Positions 23,015-35,296 of a DNA stretch of 64,000 nucleotides are shown piece after piece (the first letter of the stretch is position 1; each line of letters starts with the position of its first letter). Origin of the DNA: Phytoseiulus persimilis (taxonomy: Eukaryota; Arthropoda; Arachnida; Mesostigmata; Phytoseiidae). A program made the translations under genes and the position numbers. The stretch spans positions 28,330,745 to 28,394,744 of the forward strand of contig CM075102.1 in NCBI GenBank assembly GCA_037576195.1, given 5' to 3'. Below the pieces are notes generated by a model. That model made no database searches. It was not told where the DNA came from and saw only the letters and a list, made by a program, of their open reading frames with translations.

Positions 23015-23149
23015 CATCCTTTCAGTGGACCCTCGCTCGATTTAGACGTCACAGATGAGTCGAGGAGGGAAGCATGGGAAGCGTATCCGCTCCTTGTTCA
23101 TCAACTAGCTCGGACAAATCCAACGGAGATTCATGCGTCTCATCCACAG

Positions 23150-23563
23150 GTGTATAATGCAACTGCACCACCACATGCTCCTGGTGTGCCGGATACATGA
23201 GTCGGCACACAACGTGAAACGATGGGTGGAGGAGCCATCGCTCAAGGGAGCAACTTCTTTGGAAGAAGCCCGTCCCCGACCTGAGAACGACCAGGATTCT
23301 TAAGGAGTCGCCGAGACCCAGCAGATCGACTCTGGTGCGCTGGGATCATTCTCAAATTCAGGATTATTTCTTGACGGTCGAGTCTGGGATAATTCCAGTG
23401 GTCTTTCTCTTTCTCAGAGGAAGTCAAGCGTCCCTACAACCTTGTGCGGAAGCTAAGATCGCTGACCGAGGAATGCTGCTACAGCGAAGACGGTTGCACT
23501 TAGGCAGACTATGCTGAATACTGCGACACTCCTTACCACAGGGTGCATCCGCGTCTCTCGTGA
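23150..23563 (+). pseudogene. ILP-beta relic: B-chain and A-chain segments (unit D)
   Basis: The B segment (23150-23303) after CATCCACAG reads CIMQLHHHMLLVC, a C-x11-C pattern, then a KR site and TAA. The A segment starts after the pyrimidine-rich TTTCTCTTTCTCAG at 23,418, reads EEVKR and later EECCYSEDGCT, stop, ADYAEYCD, and ends at TGA 23,561-23,563. The stop TAG (23,501-23,503) sits exactly where ILP-alpha has Trp TGG. A- and B-segment frames differ, so either an intron lies between them or an indel has occurred. No signal exon is present, because the unit joins mucin sequence upstream. It is a clear paralogue of ILP-alpha with the same unusual A-chain spacing. Confidence 0.75.
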
Positions 23564-25363
23564 ATCGAGCAGCCAACAAATCGAAGGCTTTGATTGTGGC
23601 CGCTTATACATGGCTCGCAGACGGTAACCTATCTCAACGTGTACATGTAAGTTGGAGAGTGATTATCCTGCGAAATTGATGCTATCGCCTGCACCCTACG
23701 GGTCACGATCTTATACTCCGAGCCGTTCCTCTTGGTTTCAGAGGACGAAGGCACTTTCCTCAGTTACCGGATCAGATTACACTTCATCGAAGGCACGCCG
23801 GAACCCTCGAAACGGAGTGCTGAATTTGCGCAAATAAATGGAGCTCCTGTTGATATCAAGCGGGCGATGCATTTCCTTGTCTCGTACATATCATGCATGT
23901 CTTTGTACACTTTTGATGGTTCCGGAAAAAAGACGTCCGCTGTTCTTTGCTCTGTCGTGAGACTTGGCCAAATACCGGGCAGCGGTTCTTCACGGCAGGG
24001 GCAGGGGTTGCGGCCAACGAGCGAACTTGCTAGTATCTCGACTTGACTCGCACTCTGGACGAAAGTCATCTCTCAAATTCGGTATCCTGAGGATTGGATG
24101 TTGTGAGAAGCCGGAACCCACTCTCATTTTTAATCCGAGATCGTTTTTCCGCTTCCCGAGCGCCCCGCAAAATGAGCGGAATAGGCACCCACTTTTTTCG
24201 TTGTTCACCTGTTCAGCGGAGATGAAGATGGAAAACGGAGGTACTCCGATGAAGTATGGATTTGACAATTCTCTTGAGATCTGAAACAAGACACGGAGTC
24301 ACTCCGCCCGCCCTCCACGGAGCTATGGCATTCGTATGAGCCCTATGAAAATCCTTGAAATCACGCCGGAAATCGTCCATTTCGACAAACGGTGGAAACA
24401 TGTTCGCCGTCATTCGCAGGTCACATGGTCGGTACCATGTTTCAGCCTCTCCTGTCCAGCTTTTTACCCTAGCGGCACTTGGTTCCGGAAGGTAACGGAA
24501 ATATTTCTTCCCCCTAAAAGTTGGAGGCTATAGCCATGTATGCTGATACCGGTGAATATTGCTGATTTCGACGGAGGGTCGGGAATTTTCTACGAGCGCG
24601 ACAGAACCACTCCAACTGAATTTCTGACGGTCGGCAATGAGTCCGGGAGCTAAGACAGTCGGACATAGGACCCAAATAATTTTGTCCACCCAGAACTCAA
24701 TCTTCGGTCACTCTGCGTCGGTAACTGGTGCCCGCGGGAGCGACGTAAGTTGAAAACCGACGTAGGTCGAAATCACGGGTTTTCCATATCATTAGGAGGT
24801 TTTGAATATATGAGCCGGGCCACGTCCCCCCTGACAACGTGACCCCCATGGAAGAATCATTCTGGGGAAGATGGAATCTGGAGAGGACTCAGTACTACTG
24901 AGTCAGTAGTGAAGGTGAAACCCTCCGGTTAAAACCCTGTAAACGCCCCTCAAGGACACTGGGAGGCGACTCAATGCCCTAATGGGCGTCTGCTCAACTC
25001 GGAATCGAGCCTGATGAGTCTAAGAAACGCGGAAATGAAAGAAATTGCCAAAAAAAAAGAACACGCAGGTTCGAGAACGACCTAAGTCCTGTTCTCAAAC
25101 GACGAGCGCATCCATGGGCCATACAGCAGTTAGGGATTCCGGTCGTACTTGCCAAGCTCAGGTACTTGAGAATATTTGTTCGACTCTGAGAATCCCGGAT
25201 TTGCATTCGAAAAGATCCGTATAATGTCGAAAATCGCTCGCACGCGCGCTCTTCGGAGCCGTGGGAGTGAGATCAGGGGAAAAATAACACGTTACAAAGG
25301 TCCTCCGTAGTCGAGCGTCTTCGAATCGTCGACGGCATTGTCTGTTGGAGCTCTCAAGTCGCC

Positions 25364-25445
25364 TATATAAAGGATCTCACTCTAGTCGACGACCATTGTA
25401 CATCGTCGGAGGGTCAGGAACAACATCTGCTTCGCAATGCTCAGG
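25364..25445 (+). promoter_or_regulatory. ILP-alpha promoter and presumed noncoding exon, unit D
   Basis: TATATAAA at 25364-25371. The downstream exon and donor (CTCAG|GTATCTATG) carry one change after the donor relative to unit A. Confidence 0.6.
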
Positions 25446-25625
25446 TATCTATGGATGGTCTTGTTCTGATATTCCTACTGCGTGAATGATTTCAACCAGC
25501 GAGTGAGCCCTGTAGTCGACACACGAAGCGAGTCATGTGGGCCACGCGGACGACCGGAGTCAGGTAGGCTTCGAGGTCAACTGAGCCAACCGATAGCGGC
25601 ATCCGAGGAGGAAGTTTTCCTGTGC

Positions 25626-26830
25626 TTACCAGGGACAGGGGCGAATCTCGGGAAAAACTTGTTTTTCGTGCCTGTATTCATTGTGATTTTCGGTTGCGCT
25701 GGGCGAAAGTGTGTGTATTGTGTCTCTTAAGAGTGCGTCAGGTAGTTGTGTTCCGGGGAGCCTGAGATTGTCTGCTATGATTTTGTATCCTGTGTTCCAG
25801 GGGTACTTTTCTATGTCATCACAGAGATTTTTTTCCACGTATTCTTTTTGGATTTGAGTATCGTTGTTCTCAGTTCGCTGCGTTGTTCGTCATACAGTGT
25901 TTTTTCCGAGTCTCTGTTTGTTGGGTCTGCTCTGGTGTATGTTCTTCTGGCCTTGATGCAAAGTCTCCGGGCCTCGAAAACCTCTGCATTCCACCAGTAG
26001 TTCCTCTCTTCTGTGTTTGTGTCTTCATGTTCGATTTCTTGCAGGCGGTGTGTGTGATGTTCGTGAGGAGTTCTGGTGTGAGGTTTGCTCGGGCGTTTGA
26101 AAGCTTTTCGAATTCCTTCACGGAGTCTTTGTTTCTGTAGTTGTGTTTGTAGCGCTTGTTTTTTGTTCTGTTGGCTCTGTGTGGTTCACGCGTTGTGTAG
26201 TCGTATCTGATGTATTTGTGGTCGCTTAGGCACTCGAGCTCCGAGAGGACGAACCAGTTTTTTATGGCGTGTCTTGACCTATTGTTTGTGAATGTGACGT
26301 CAATATGTGATCTCTGGTTCCCTCTTTCAAAAGTCGGTCTGTCTCCGGTGTTTGCAACCGTGAGGTCATTTGCTGCACACCACTCGAGGAGGAAACGGCC
26401 TCTCCTATTGGTGTACGCGCTGCCGCAGACAGCAGACGCCGAGTTGAAGTCCCCTGAGGTTATTATTTTTGTGTTAGGCGAATGGTTGTGGAGGCTGACA
26501 GATATGCCGTGTAATGGTGAGATCGTTTCGATGAATTTTAAGGCTGCTGAGTTACTGTTGTCGGTTATCCGAGTGTTAATGAGTGTCGCGATGTTCAGCT
26601 CTGAGACGGCCAAGATTTGTATTTGCTTTTCCAAACATAGTTGTATTGCGAGGTCTTGCGTTATTCGGCTCTGATTGAGGTTGATTTGAAGAACTCTGTT
26701 CAAATTACTGTTTTCGTTCGTGTTCATGGTTTGGTATTTGGGGTTGCTGCTCGTGGATTGTCGTCTGTTGGTGGTGCCGTCTTGGTTTCTTGTGTCGTGT
26801 TCACGTTTTTTTCTCGGTTCTTCAAGGCAT
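25626..26830 (-). mobile_element. R1/Jockey-type LINE remnant, broken endonuclease (unit D)
   Basis: EN motifs GDFNSAS, SHIDVTFTN and LSDHKYIRYD are kept in the 5' part. Frameshifts near 25,850 and 26,000, plus an in-frame loss of about 15 bases near 26,115, disrupt the C-terminal part. Same insertion as in the other units. Confidence 0.85.
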
Positions 26831-27343
26831 CCAAAAGCATCCAAACCCGCTCAGATGAGAGAGTATGTTCCAACCTTAAGTCGTCGGAGCCGAGTTGAAT
26901 CTGTCAGACTCCTCGGGCTCCTCCCTCGATTTGTCTCGGTTCAGGAAGAGCGTGCTTGAATCCGCCAGAATGTGTACGAAGCCTGTGTAGAAGAAAACTC
27001 CTCTGGCCGATTTCCGGCGACGGTGCTCGAATGGCTACCATGGACTGGAATGACGGATCTCGGGCCGAACTCGATGGGAAACCTCTCCAGCCGCGCCGTT
27101 TCCACTTGATATAATTCCTCTGATATCCCGTTCGAAACCTCGACCACATTTTAATCTATTCGCGAATGCTCCAACTGGCCCATGGAGCTCGTTATTCTCT
27201 CCACCCCAGTGTTACGACATACATACTCAATCTGGCGGTTATGTATCGCTGTCTAACGACGGAGAGCTCGAGATCTCACAATTCGTTAGCGAAATCGGAA
27301 CGAATGCATTGGAATCTTCACAGGCATTGACGATAGCCAGGAC

Positions 27344-28218
27344 ATGTCAGGAGCTAGAATAGGCTGGAGGCTGGCAACTGTTCTGGCCAGTGTTTCCACC
27401 GTGTTCATCGGCAACAGTGCGATCGTGGAAACGAAGGGGTTCGACGTCAATGCACTACTTTCGATCAGAGGTGCTGACAATCAAGGAATGCTACTTGGCC
27501 CGGAAGCTCTCAATGAATGGAGAGAGAAATTCGAGGCGCGCTCCCAAGACGATTGGGGGCGTTTATGGAACGTTGAGAAGCACCGACGGTAAGTCATAAT
27601 GCCCCCCCCCCCCCCCTGGGTACGCCACTGAGCACGATCCGAGCTCCACGCCCTAAAAGGATGTCGCTGTAGATTCCACATGAACCCGTCACATACCAAG
27701 ACCTGGAGCAAGACTTCGGAATCGCTGAGTGAAACGGATACGCGTTCTGCAGGTGTTACAGTGACCTTCAAACTCATATGGAGTGGTTCTGCCGGAGCGG
27801 CTTATCTCTCGCCAAAAGGTCAGGCAGGAACGCTATTTCCTTCGGCCGAACAGCAGGATTGCATCGTCTGCCAACTAGTCTTCTCTACGCTCTACGTAAA
27901 GTAGAGCAAGAAATCGAAGACGTCGACTTGCGCGAAGACGATTTCCATGAGCAAAACAGGCTTGGTGCGTTTTCAACCGTTCTATCGAGGGGATGTTCCA
28001 GAATGGCAGCCGAAAAAAATATCGCATTGATTCCGCACAATCATTTGGCTGTTCCCTTCCCAGGTCCGTACGGTCAGCCGGCGGCTCAAGCCCTCCAGCT
28101 GCTAAGGAAAACATCTGGAGGACGACGGAAACGCAAAGAACTAGGAATTATGGACGAGTGCTGCCATCAGGACGATGGCTGCTCCTGGGAGGAGTACGCT
28201 GAATACTGTGATGTATAG
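27344..28218 (+). CDS. Insulin-like peptide ILP-alpha, copy D (2 exons)
   Basis: Exons are 27344-27588 and 27753-28218, about 236 residues. The upstream frame is broken in this unit, so ATG 27344 (MSGARIGWRLATV) is the natural start. B chain CYSDLQTHMEWFC; A chain CCHQDDGCSWEEYAEYC (Asn to Asp). It shares with copy A the TA insertion that stops translation after CDV. The intron carries a pure run of about 15 C residues shortly after the donor. AATAAA at 28285. Intact promoter upstream. Confidence 0.85.
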
Positions 28219-29284
28219 GTAGCCGAGAGAGGCACAGACTCGTGCCAAGTGCAACGGTCTGAGAGGAAACCTATGGGATGGTGCAATAAATAGTCGATGT
28301 AAGACGAGGAGAGAGGATTTCTCCCGCGGCTCAAGAGACATGCTTCATGCTATTACAAGCGGAAATAAACTTCGCCTAAAAATCAAGTGCTCAGATTCCC
28401 TGATTCCGCCACTTCATGTCTCGACTGCTGAAGAAATAAAGAATCTGCAGGGAATGTCGCCAATGTGATCGTGGCTCATATCCCGAACAAATACAATAAT
28501 CTCTCGAGAGGAGGAGGAGGTTTTTCAACATGATTATCATGAACACAGAATAAATCCACGGAGTGTTCCCGAGAATGGAAGAAAGACGTATGAATTTTCG
28601 AGGGAAAGTTCACGTCGTTGTCCCTTCCACGCGAGACGATCCGAGAAGGATGATTGGGCCATCCAATCGAATGCGTAGTTTGTGGGAGCGAGCATAACTG
28701 ACTGCGTCAACAAAGAACCTTATGCATGTCGGGACATAAGTCTGCCTCTCGGGGACAATCCTTGAAGACCCTCAGTGATGTGAACGCGTTTGTTCGCGGA
28801 TGAATGATTGTCACCGAGCCAACCTAAACAAAGAGAGGCACCCGTATCAAGACCGCGGGTTCTGAATGAGTCGTCATGTAACAGTAGCGTGGAGTCATGA
28901 AATCCGAAGAGGTTGTGACGCTGGCACGTTGACTGCGATCGATCGCGTCATTCCATCCACAGCGGTTCGGAGATGTATTCTCATGTTCCCTTAGGATCAA
29001 AGACACACTCGCTCGCGGATCGAAACTCGGAAGTTTCCTCATCTAGCGCGCCGGTAAGACGAGAGAATCGTCGCCGCAAACAGACATTTCATGCCCTCGT
29101 GCGGGCATCGAGTGAACCGGACTAGCCAAAGGTCCCCGACAAGATTCCCGAAAAATCATGAACTTTCGAATGTTGACTTGGAAAAGAAAAGAGGTCGAAT
29201 GTGGTAACACCGTATATTACGCCAGCCGTAAGTTCACATTATCTAGATACACTACTCATGAGGAACTTGAACGTTCGCGATTGT

Positions 29285-29866
29285 TTAGCTCGACGACTGG
29301 GGCGACGCGATGGAGGGTTTCTCGGGCTCGCTGGAGCTCTTCGGAAGTTCCGCCGCGGGGGGCACGGGAGTTCCCGCATCTTTGGGTGCGGCAGGAGTCT
29401 TCACCTCTCGTGCAGGGGCTGCCGGGGACAGTGCCATGGGTGAGCACTTTCTCTTGTCCGGCATTGCTTCTCTTGAGTCGCTTTTTGGCTCTTTTGCACT
29501 CGGAACACTCTCTGCGACCGATGTTGCGGCTGTGGAAGAGGCTTCCAACGGCTTGACTTGCACGTTGCGTGCTGCCGGCGCTACGCTGGATGCTTCCGGG
29601 GTTTCGCTTGCGTCGGTGGTGGCGATTTTAGTTTAAGAGGCTGGAGCTGAGGTCGTCACCGTGGACTCGGCAGGGGCAGCGGTGGATGACTTCGCGGCCG
29701 GGTCGGAGGCTTCTGCGCATTGTTTCGTTTCTGTTTTCTTCTCGGCCGCAGCTTCTGATGCTGGGGACACAGCTGCGTACTCGGCGACGTCGGCCGATTC
29801 GACGGGCCCCGTTGGAGCTGGCTCGGAACTCAGAGAGCTCGCTGTTGTGCCGTCGATGTGAATATC
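29285..29866 (-). pseudogene. Mucin-like gene, 3' fragment with nonsense mutation (unit E)
   Basis: Matches the other fragments, but GTTTCAGAGG has become GTTTAAGAGG near 29,633. On the minus strand this makes an in-frame TAA in the Ser-Glu-Thr region. This confirms lack of constraint on these fragments. Confidence 0.88.
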
Positions 29867-31491
29867 TGGCGCATCCTTTCGGTGGACCCTCGCTCGGTTT
29901 AGACGTCACAGATGACTTGGGGAAAGCATGGGAAGCGCATGCGCATGTAAGTTGGAAAGTGATTATCCTGCGAAATTGATGCTATCGCCTGCACCCCACG
30001 GGTCACGATCTTATACTCCGAGCCGTTCCTCTTGGTTTCAGAGGACAAAGGCACTTCCTTCAGTTACCGGATCAGATTACACTTCATCGAAGGCACACCG
30101 GAAACCTCGAAACGGAGTGCTGAATTTGCGCAAATAAATGGAGCTTCTGTTGATACCAAGCGGGCGATGCATTTCCTTGTCTCGTACATATCATGCATGT
30201 CTTTGTACACCTTTGATGATTCCGGAAAAAAGACGTCCACTGTTCTTTGCTCTGTCGTGAGACTTGGCCAAATACCGGGCAGCGGTTCTTCGTGGCAGGG
30301 GTTGCGGCCAACGAGCGAACTTGCTCGTCTCTCGACTTGACTCGCACTCTGGACGAAAGTCATCTCTTAAATTCGGTATCCTGAGGATTGGAGGTTGTGA
30401 GAAGCCGGAACCCACTCTCATTTTTAATCCGAGATCGTTTTTCCGCTTCCCGAGCGCTCCGCAAAATGAGCAGAATAGGCACCCACTTTTTTCGTTGTTC
30501 ACCTGTTCAGCGGAGATTAAGATGGAAAACGGAGGTACTCCGATGGTGTATGGATTTGACGATTCTCTTGAGATCTGAAACAAGACACGGAGTCACTCCG
30601 CCCGCCCTTCATGGAGCTGTGGCATTCGTATGAGTCCTATGAAAATCCGTGAAATCAAGCCGGAAATCGCCCATTTCGACAGACGGTGGAAACATGTTCG
30701 CCGTCATTCGCAGGTTACGTGGTCGGTACCACGTTTCAGCCCCTCCTGTCCAGCTTTTTACCCGAGCGGCACTTGGTTCCGGAAGTTAACGGAAATATTT
30801 TTTTCCCCTAAAAGTTGGAGGCCATATCCATGTATGCTGACACCGGTGAACATTGCTGATTTCGACGGAGGGTCTGGAATTTTCTACGAGCGCGACAGAA
30901 CCACTCCAACTTAATTTCTGACGGTCGGCAATGAGTCCGGGAGCAGTCGGACATAGGAGCCGAATAGTTTTGTCCACCCAGAACTCAATCTTCGGTCACT
31001 CTACGTCGGTAATTGGTGCCCGCGGGAGCGACGTGAGTAGAAAACCGACGTAGGTCGAAATCACGGTTTTTCCATATCATTGATGAGGTTCTGAATATAC
31101 GAGCCGGGCCACGTCCCCCCTGACAACGTGACCCCCATGGAAGAATCATTCTGGGGAAGATGGAATCTGGAAAGGACTCAGTACTACATACAGCAGTTAG
31201 GGATTCCGGTCGTACTTGCCAAGCTCAGGTACTTGAGAATATTTGTTCGACTCCGAGAATCCCGGATTTGCATTCGAAAAGATCCGTATAGAGTCGTAAA
31301 TCGCTCGCACGCGCGCTCTTGTCCCTTTCGCTCTCGTCTTGCTCCCACACTCAACTCCCTCCACCTCCCAGTCGGGTCGATTGGAGCCGTGGGAGTGAGA
31401 TCAGGAGAAAAATGACACGTTACAAAGGTCCTCCGTAGTCGAGCGTCTTCGAATCGTCTATGGCATTGTCTGTTGGAGCTCTCAAGTCGCC

Positions 31492-31570
31492 TATATAAAG
31501 GATCTCACTCTAGTCGACGACCATTGTACATCGTCGGAGAGTCAGGAACAACATCTGCTTCGCAATGCTC
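31492..31570 (+). promoter_or_regulatory. ILP-alpha promoter and presumed noncoding exon, unit E
   Basis: TATATAAA at 31492-31499. Upstream, about 300 bp of unit sequence is deleted (after CAGTACTAC at about 31,187), and a short unrelated insert CCCTTTCGCTCTCGTC... lies at 31,322-31,380. Confidence 0.6.
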
Positions 31571-31769
31571 AGGTATCTAAGGATAGTCTTGTTCTGATAT
31601 TCCTACTGCGTGAATGATTTCAACCAGCGAGTGAGCCCTGTACACACGAAGCGAGTCAAGTGGGCCACGCGGACGACCGGAGTTAGGTAGGCTTCGAGGT
31701 CAACTGAGCCAACCGATAGCGGCATCCGAGGAGGAAGTTTCCCTGTGCTCACCGGGGACAGGGGCGAAG

Positions 31770-32960
31770 ACAGGGGCGAATCTCGGGAAAAACTTGTTTT
31801 TCGTACCTGTATTCATTGTGATTTTCGGGTGAGCTGGGGAAAAGTGTGTGTATTGTGTCTCGTAAGAGTGCGTCAGGTAGTTGAGTTCTAGGGAGCCTGA
31901 GTTTGTCTGCTATGATTTTGTATCCTGTGTTCCAGGGGTACTTTTCTATGTCATCACAGAGTTTTTTCTTCGTATTCTTTTTGGATTTGAGTATCGTTGT
32001 TCTCAGTTTGCTGCGTTGTTCGTCATACAGTGTTTTTTCCGAGTCTCTGTTTGTTGGGTCTGCTCTGGTGTATGTTCTTCTGGCCTTGATGCAGAGTCTC
32101 CGGGCCTCGGAAACCTCTGCATTCCACCAGTGCAGTTCCTCTCTTCCGTGTTTGTGTCTTTATGTTCGATTTCTTGCAGGCGGTATGTGTGATGTTCTTG
32201 AGGAGTTCTGCTGTGAGGTTTGCTCGGGCGTTTGAAAGCTTTTCGAATTCCATCGTGAACTTTACGGAGTCTATGTTTCTGTAGTTGTGTTTGTAGCGCT
32301 TATTTTTTGTTCTGTTGGCTCTGTGTGGTTCACGCGTTATGATGTCGTATCTGATGTATTTGTGGTCGCTTAGGCACTCGAGCTCCGAGAGGACGAACCA
32401 GTTTTTTATGGCGTGTCTTGACCTATTGTTTGTGAATGTGACGTCAATATGTGATCTCTGGTTCCCTCTTTCAAAAGTCGGTCTGTCCCCGGAGTTTGCA
32501 ACCGTGAGGTCATTTGCTGCACACCACTCGAGGAGGAAACGGCCTCTCCTATTGGTGTACGCGCTGCCGCAGACAGCAGACGCCGAGTTGAAGTCCCCTG
32601 AGGTTATTATTTTTGTGTTAGGCGGCTTGTTGTGGAGGCTGACAGATATGCCGTGTAATGGTGAGCTCGTTCCGATGAATTTCAAGGCTGCTGAGTTACT
32701 GTTGTCGGTTATCCAAGTGTTGTTGAGTGTTGCGATGTTTGGCTCTGAGACGGCCAAGATTTGTATTCGCTTTCCCAAACATAATTGTATTGCGAGGTCT
32801 TGTGCTGTTCGGCTCCGATTGAGGTTGATTTGAAGAACTCTGTTCAAATTCCTGTTTCCGTTCGTGTTCATGGTTTGGTATTTGGGGTTGCTGCTCGTGG
32901 ATTGTCGTCTGTTGGTGGTGCTGTCTTGGTTTCTTGTGTCGTATTCACGTTTTTTTTCTC
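31770..32960 (-). mobile_element. R1/Jockey-type LINE remnant, broken endonuclease (unit E)
   Basis: The N-terminal EN part (from MNTNGNRNLNRV, 282 codons) is open. A frameshift near 32,130 breaks the C-terminal linker. Sequence and junction are most like unit C. Confidence 0.85.
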
Positions 32961-33498
32961 GGTCCCTTCAAGGCATCTAAAAGCATCCAAACCCGCTGAG
33001 ATGAGAGAGTATGTTCTCAACCTTAAGTCGTCGGAGCCGAGTTTAATCTGTCAGACTCCTCGAGCTCCTCCCTCGATTTGTCTCGATTCAGGAAGACCGT
33101 GCTTGAATCCGCCAGAAATATGTGTACGAAGCCTGTGTAGAAGAAAACTCCTCTGGCCGATTTCCGGCGACTGTGCTCGAATGGCTACCATGGACTGGAA
33201 TGACGGATCTCGGGCCGAACTCGATGGGATACCTCTCCAGCCGCGCCGTTTCCACTTGATATAATTCCTCTGATATCCCGTTCGAAACCTCGACCACATT
33301 TTAATCTATTCGCGAATTCTCCAACTGGCCCATGGAGCTCGTTATTCTCTCCACCGCAGTGTTACGACATATAATACATACTCAATCTGGCGGTTATGTA
33401 TCGCTGTCTAACCACGGAGAGCTCGAGATCTCACAATTCGTTAGCGAAATCGGGACGAATGCATTGGAATCTTCACAGGCATTGACGATAGCCAGGAC

Positions 33499-34423
33499 AT
33501 GTCAGGAGCTAGAATAGGCTGGAGGCTGGCACCTGTTCTGGCCAGTCTTTTCACCGTGTTCATCGGCAACAGTGCGATCGTGGAAACGAAGGGGTTCGAC
33601 GTCAATGCACTACTTTCGATCAGAGGTGCTGACAATCAAGGAATGCTACTTGGCCCGGAAGCTCTCAATGAATGGAGAGAGAAATTCGAGGCGCGCTCCC
33701 AAGACGATTGGGGGCGTTTATGGAACGTTGAGAAGCACCGACGGTAAGTCATAATGCCCCCCCCCCCCCCCTCCCCCCCTGGGTACGCCACTGAGCACGA
33801 TCCGAGCTCCGCGCCCTGAAAAGATGTCGCTGTAGATTCCACATGAACCCGTAACATACAAAGACCTGGAGCAAGACTTCGGAATCGCTGAGTGAAACGG
33901 ATACGCGTTCTGCAGGTGTTACAGTGACCTTCAAACTCATATGGAGTGGTTCTGCCGGAGCGGCTTATCTCTCGCCAAAAGGTCAGGCAGGAACGCTATT
34001 TCCTTCGGCCGAACAGCAGGATTGCATCGTCTGCCAACTAGTCTTCTCTACGCTCTCCGTAAAGTAGAGCACGAGATCGAAGACGTCGACTTGCGCGACG
34101 ACGATTTTTATGAGCACAACAGGCTTGGTGCGTTTTCAACAGTTCTAACGAGGGGATGTTACAGAATGGCAGCCGAAAAAATTATCGCATTGATTCCGCA
34201 CAATCATTTGGCTGTTCCCTTCCCAGGTCCGTACGGTCAGCCGGCCGCTCAAGCCCTTCAGCTGCTGAGGAAAACATCTGGAGGACGACGGAAACGCAAA
34301 GAACTAGGAATTATGGACGAGTGCTGCCATCAGAACGATGGCTGCTCCTGGGAGGAGTATGCTGAATACTGTGATGTAGGTAGTCGAGAGAGGCGCAGAC
34401 TCGTGTCAAGTGCAACGGTCTGA
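33499..34423 (+). CDS. Insulin-like peptide ILP-alpha, copy E (2 exons)
   Basis: Exons are 33499-33743 and 33916-34423, about 250 residues. B chain CYSDLQTHMEWFC and A chain CCHQNDGCSWEEYAEYC are intact. C-peptide changes include GCYRM for GCSRM. The intron has a long C tract (about 14 C, T, 6 C). The first polyadenylation signal is mutated to AATGAA (34,446), but a second AATAAA at 34,525 is kept. Confidence 0.85.
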
Positions 34424-34789
34424 GAGGAAACTTATGGGATGGTGCAATGAATAGTCGATGTAAGACGAGGAGAGAGGATTTCTCCCGCGGCTCAAGAGAC
34501 ATGCTTCATGCTATTACAAGCGGAAATAAACTTCGCCTAAAAATCAAGTGCTCAGATTCCCTGATTCCGCCACTTCATGTCTCGACTGCTGAAGAAATAA
34601 AGAATCTGCAGGGAATGTCGCCAATGTGATCGTGGCTCATATCCCGAACAAATACAATAATCTCTCGAGAAGAGGAGGAGGTTTTTCAACATGATTATCA
34701 CGAACACAGAATCAATCCACGGAGGCCCTGGATTTTTATATATATAGATAATTAGCAGGCAGTGTGTGGAGCTGAAAGTTGAGGACCCG

Positions 34790-35296
34790 CTAACCGATGC
34801 CAGGTAGGTCCGGTCGGAAGAGACCCTCGAACTGCCGCGCTGTTGCCCCTTTTAATCTCGATTGAGAGTCTTTGAAAGAGGAACTCGGACGCCCGGTTGT
34901 CCCCGGAAGAGATTTCGATTCGGCGTCCCAGGTCCTTGAGAAAACCCTCGTTTGATGACCCAACGACGCCAAGCGTCTCGAAGGTTGCACGATATGGCGG
35001 CTCTCGAACTCTCGGTATTTCGTGAATTTGTTGTTCTCGGCAAGACGAGCAACCTCACCGGCCTCTCTGGCTGCAGCGGTGAGGTGTGATGGCGCGAGGG
35101 TATCCCACACTGTGGCGTCCCAGACGAGCGACTTTCCTCTGGCCCACGACGTCAGTGTTATGCCGTCGGGGCGGAGAGCTGAGCTCCGCGAGAGGCCCGT
35201 GGGCTTAAGCTGGTTGGCAATCATAGCGGAGCCAAGCGCGCGGGAGATGACGGCGTTCAGGGCCCAAAGTCGTCCGAAAGAACAGCCACTTCGCAC
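34790..35296 (-). pseudogene. Restriction-like endonuclease domain of the RLE LINE
   Basis: The frame contains ALRPDGITLTSW, then KSLVWDATVWDT: an R-PD-x15-D arrangement close to the K/R-PD-x12-14-D/E signature of retrotransposon RLE domains. It is followed by a helical AAREAGEVARLAENNKFTKY region. It overlaps the RT frame end in another phase, so a frameshift separates them. Confidence 0.65.

Larger units (their letters stand above)
22108..28935. repeat. Tandem array unit D (most complete)
   Basis: The only unit keeping both the ILP-beta B-chain and A-chain segments between the mucin fragment and the ILP-alpha promoter. It therefore probably resembles the ancestral unit most closely. Confidence 0.9.
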
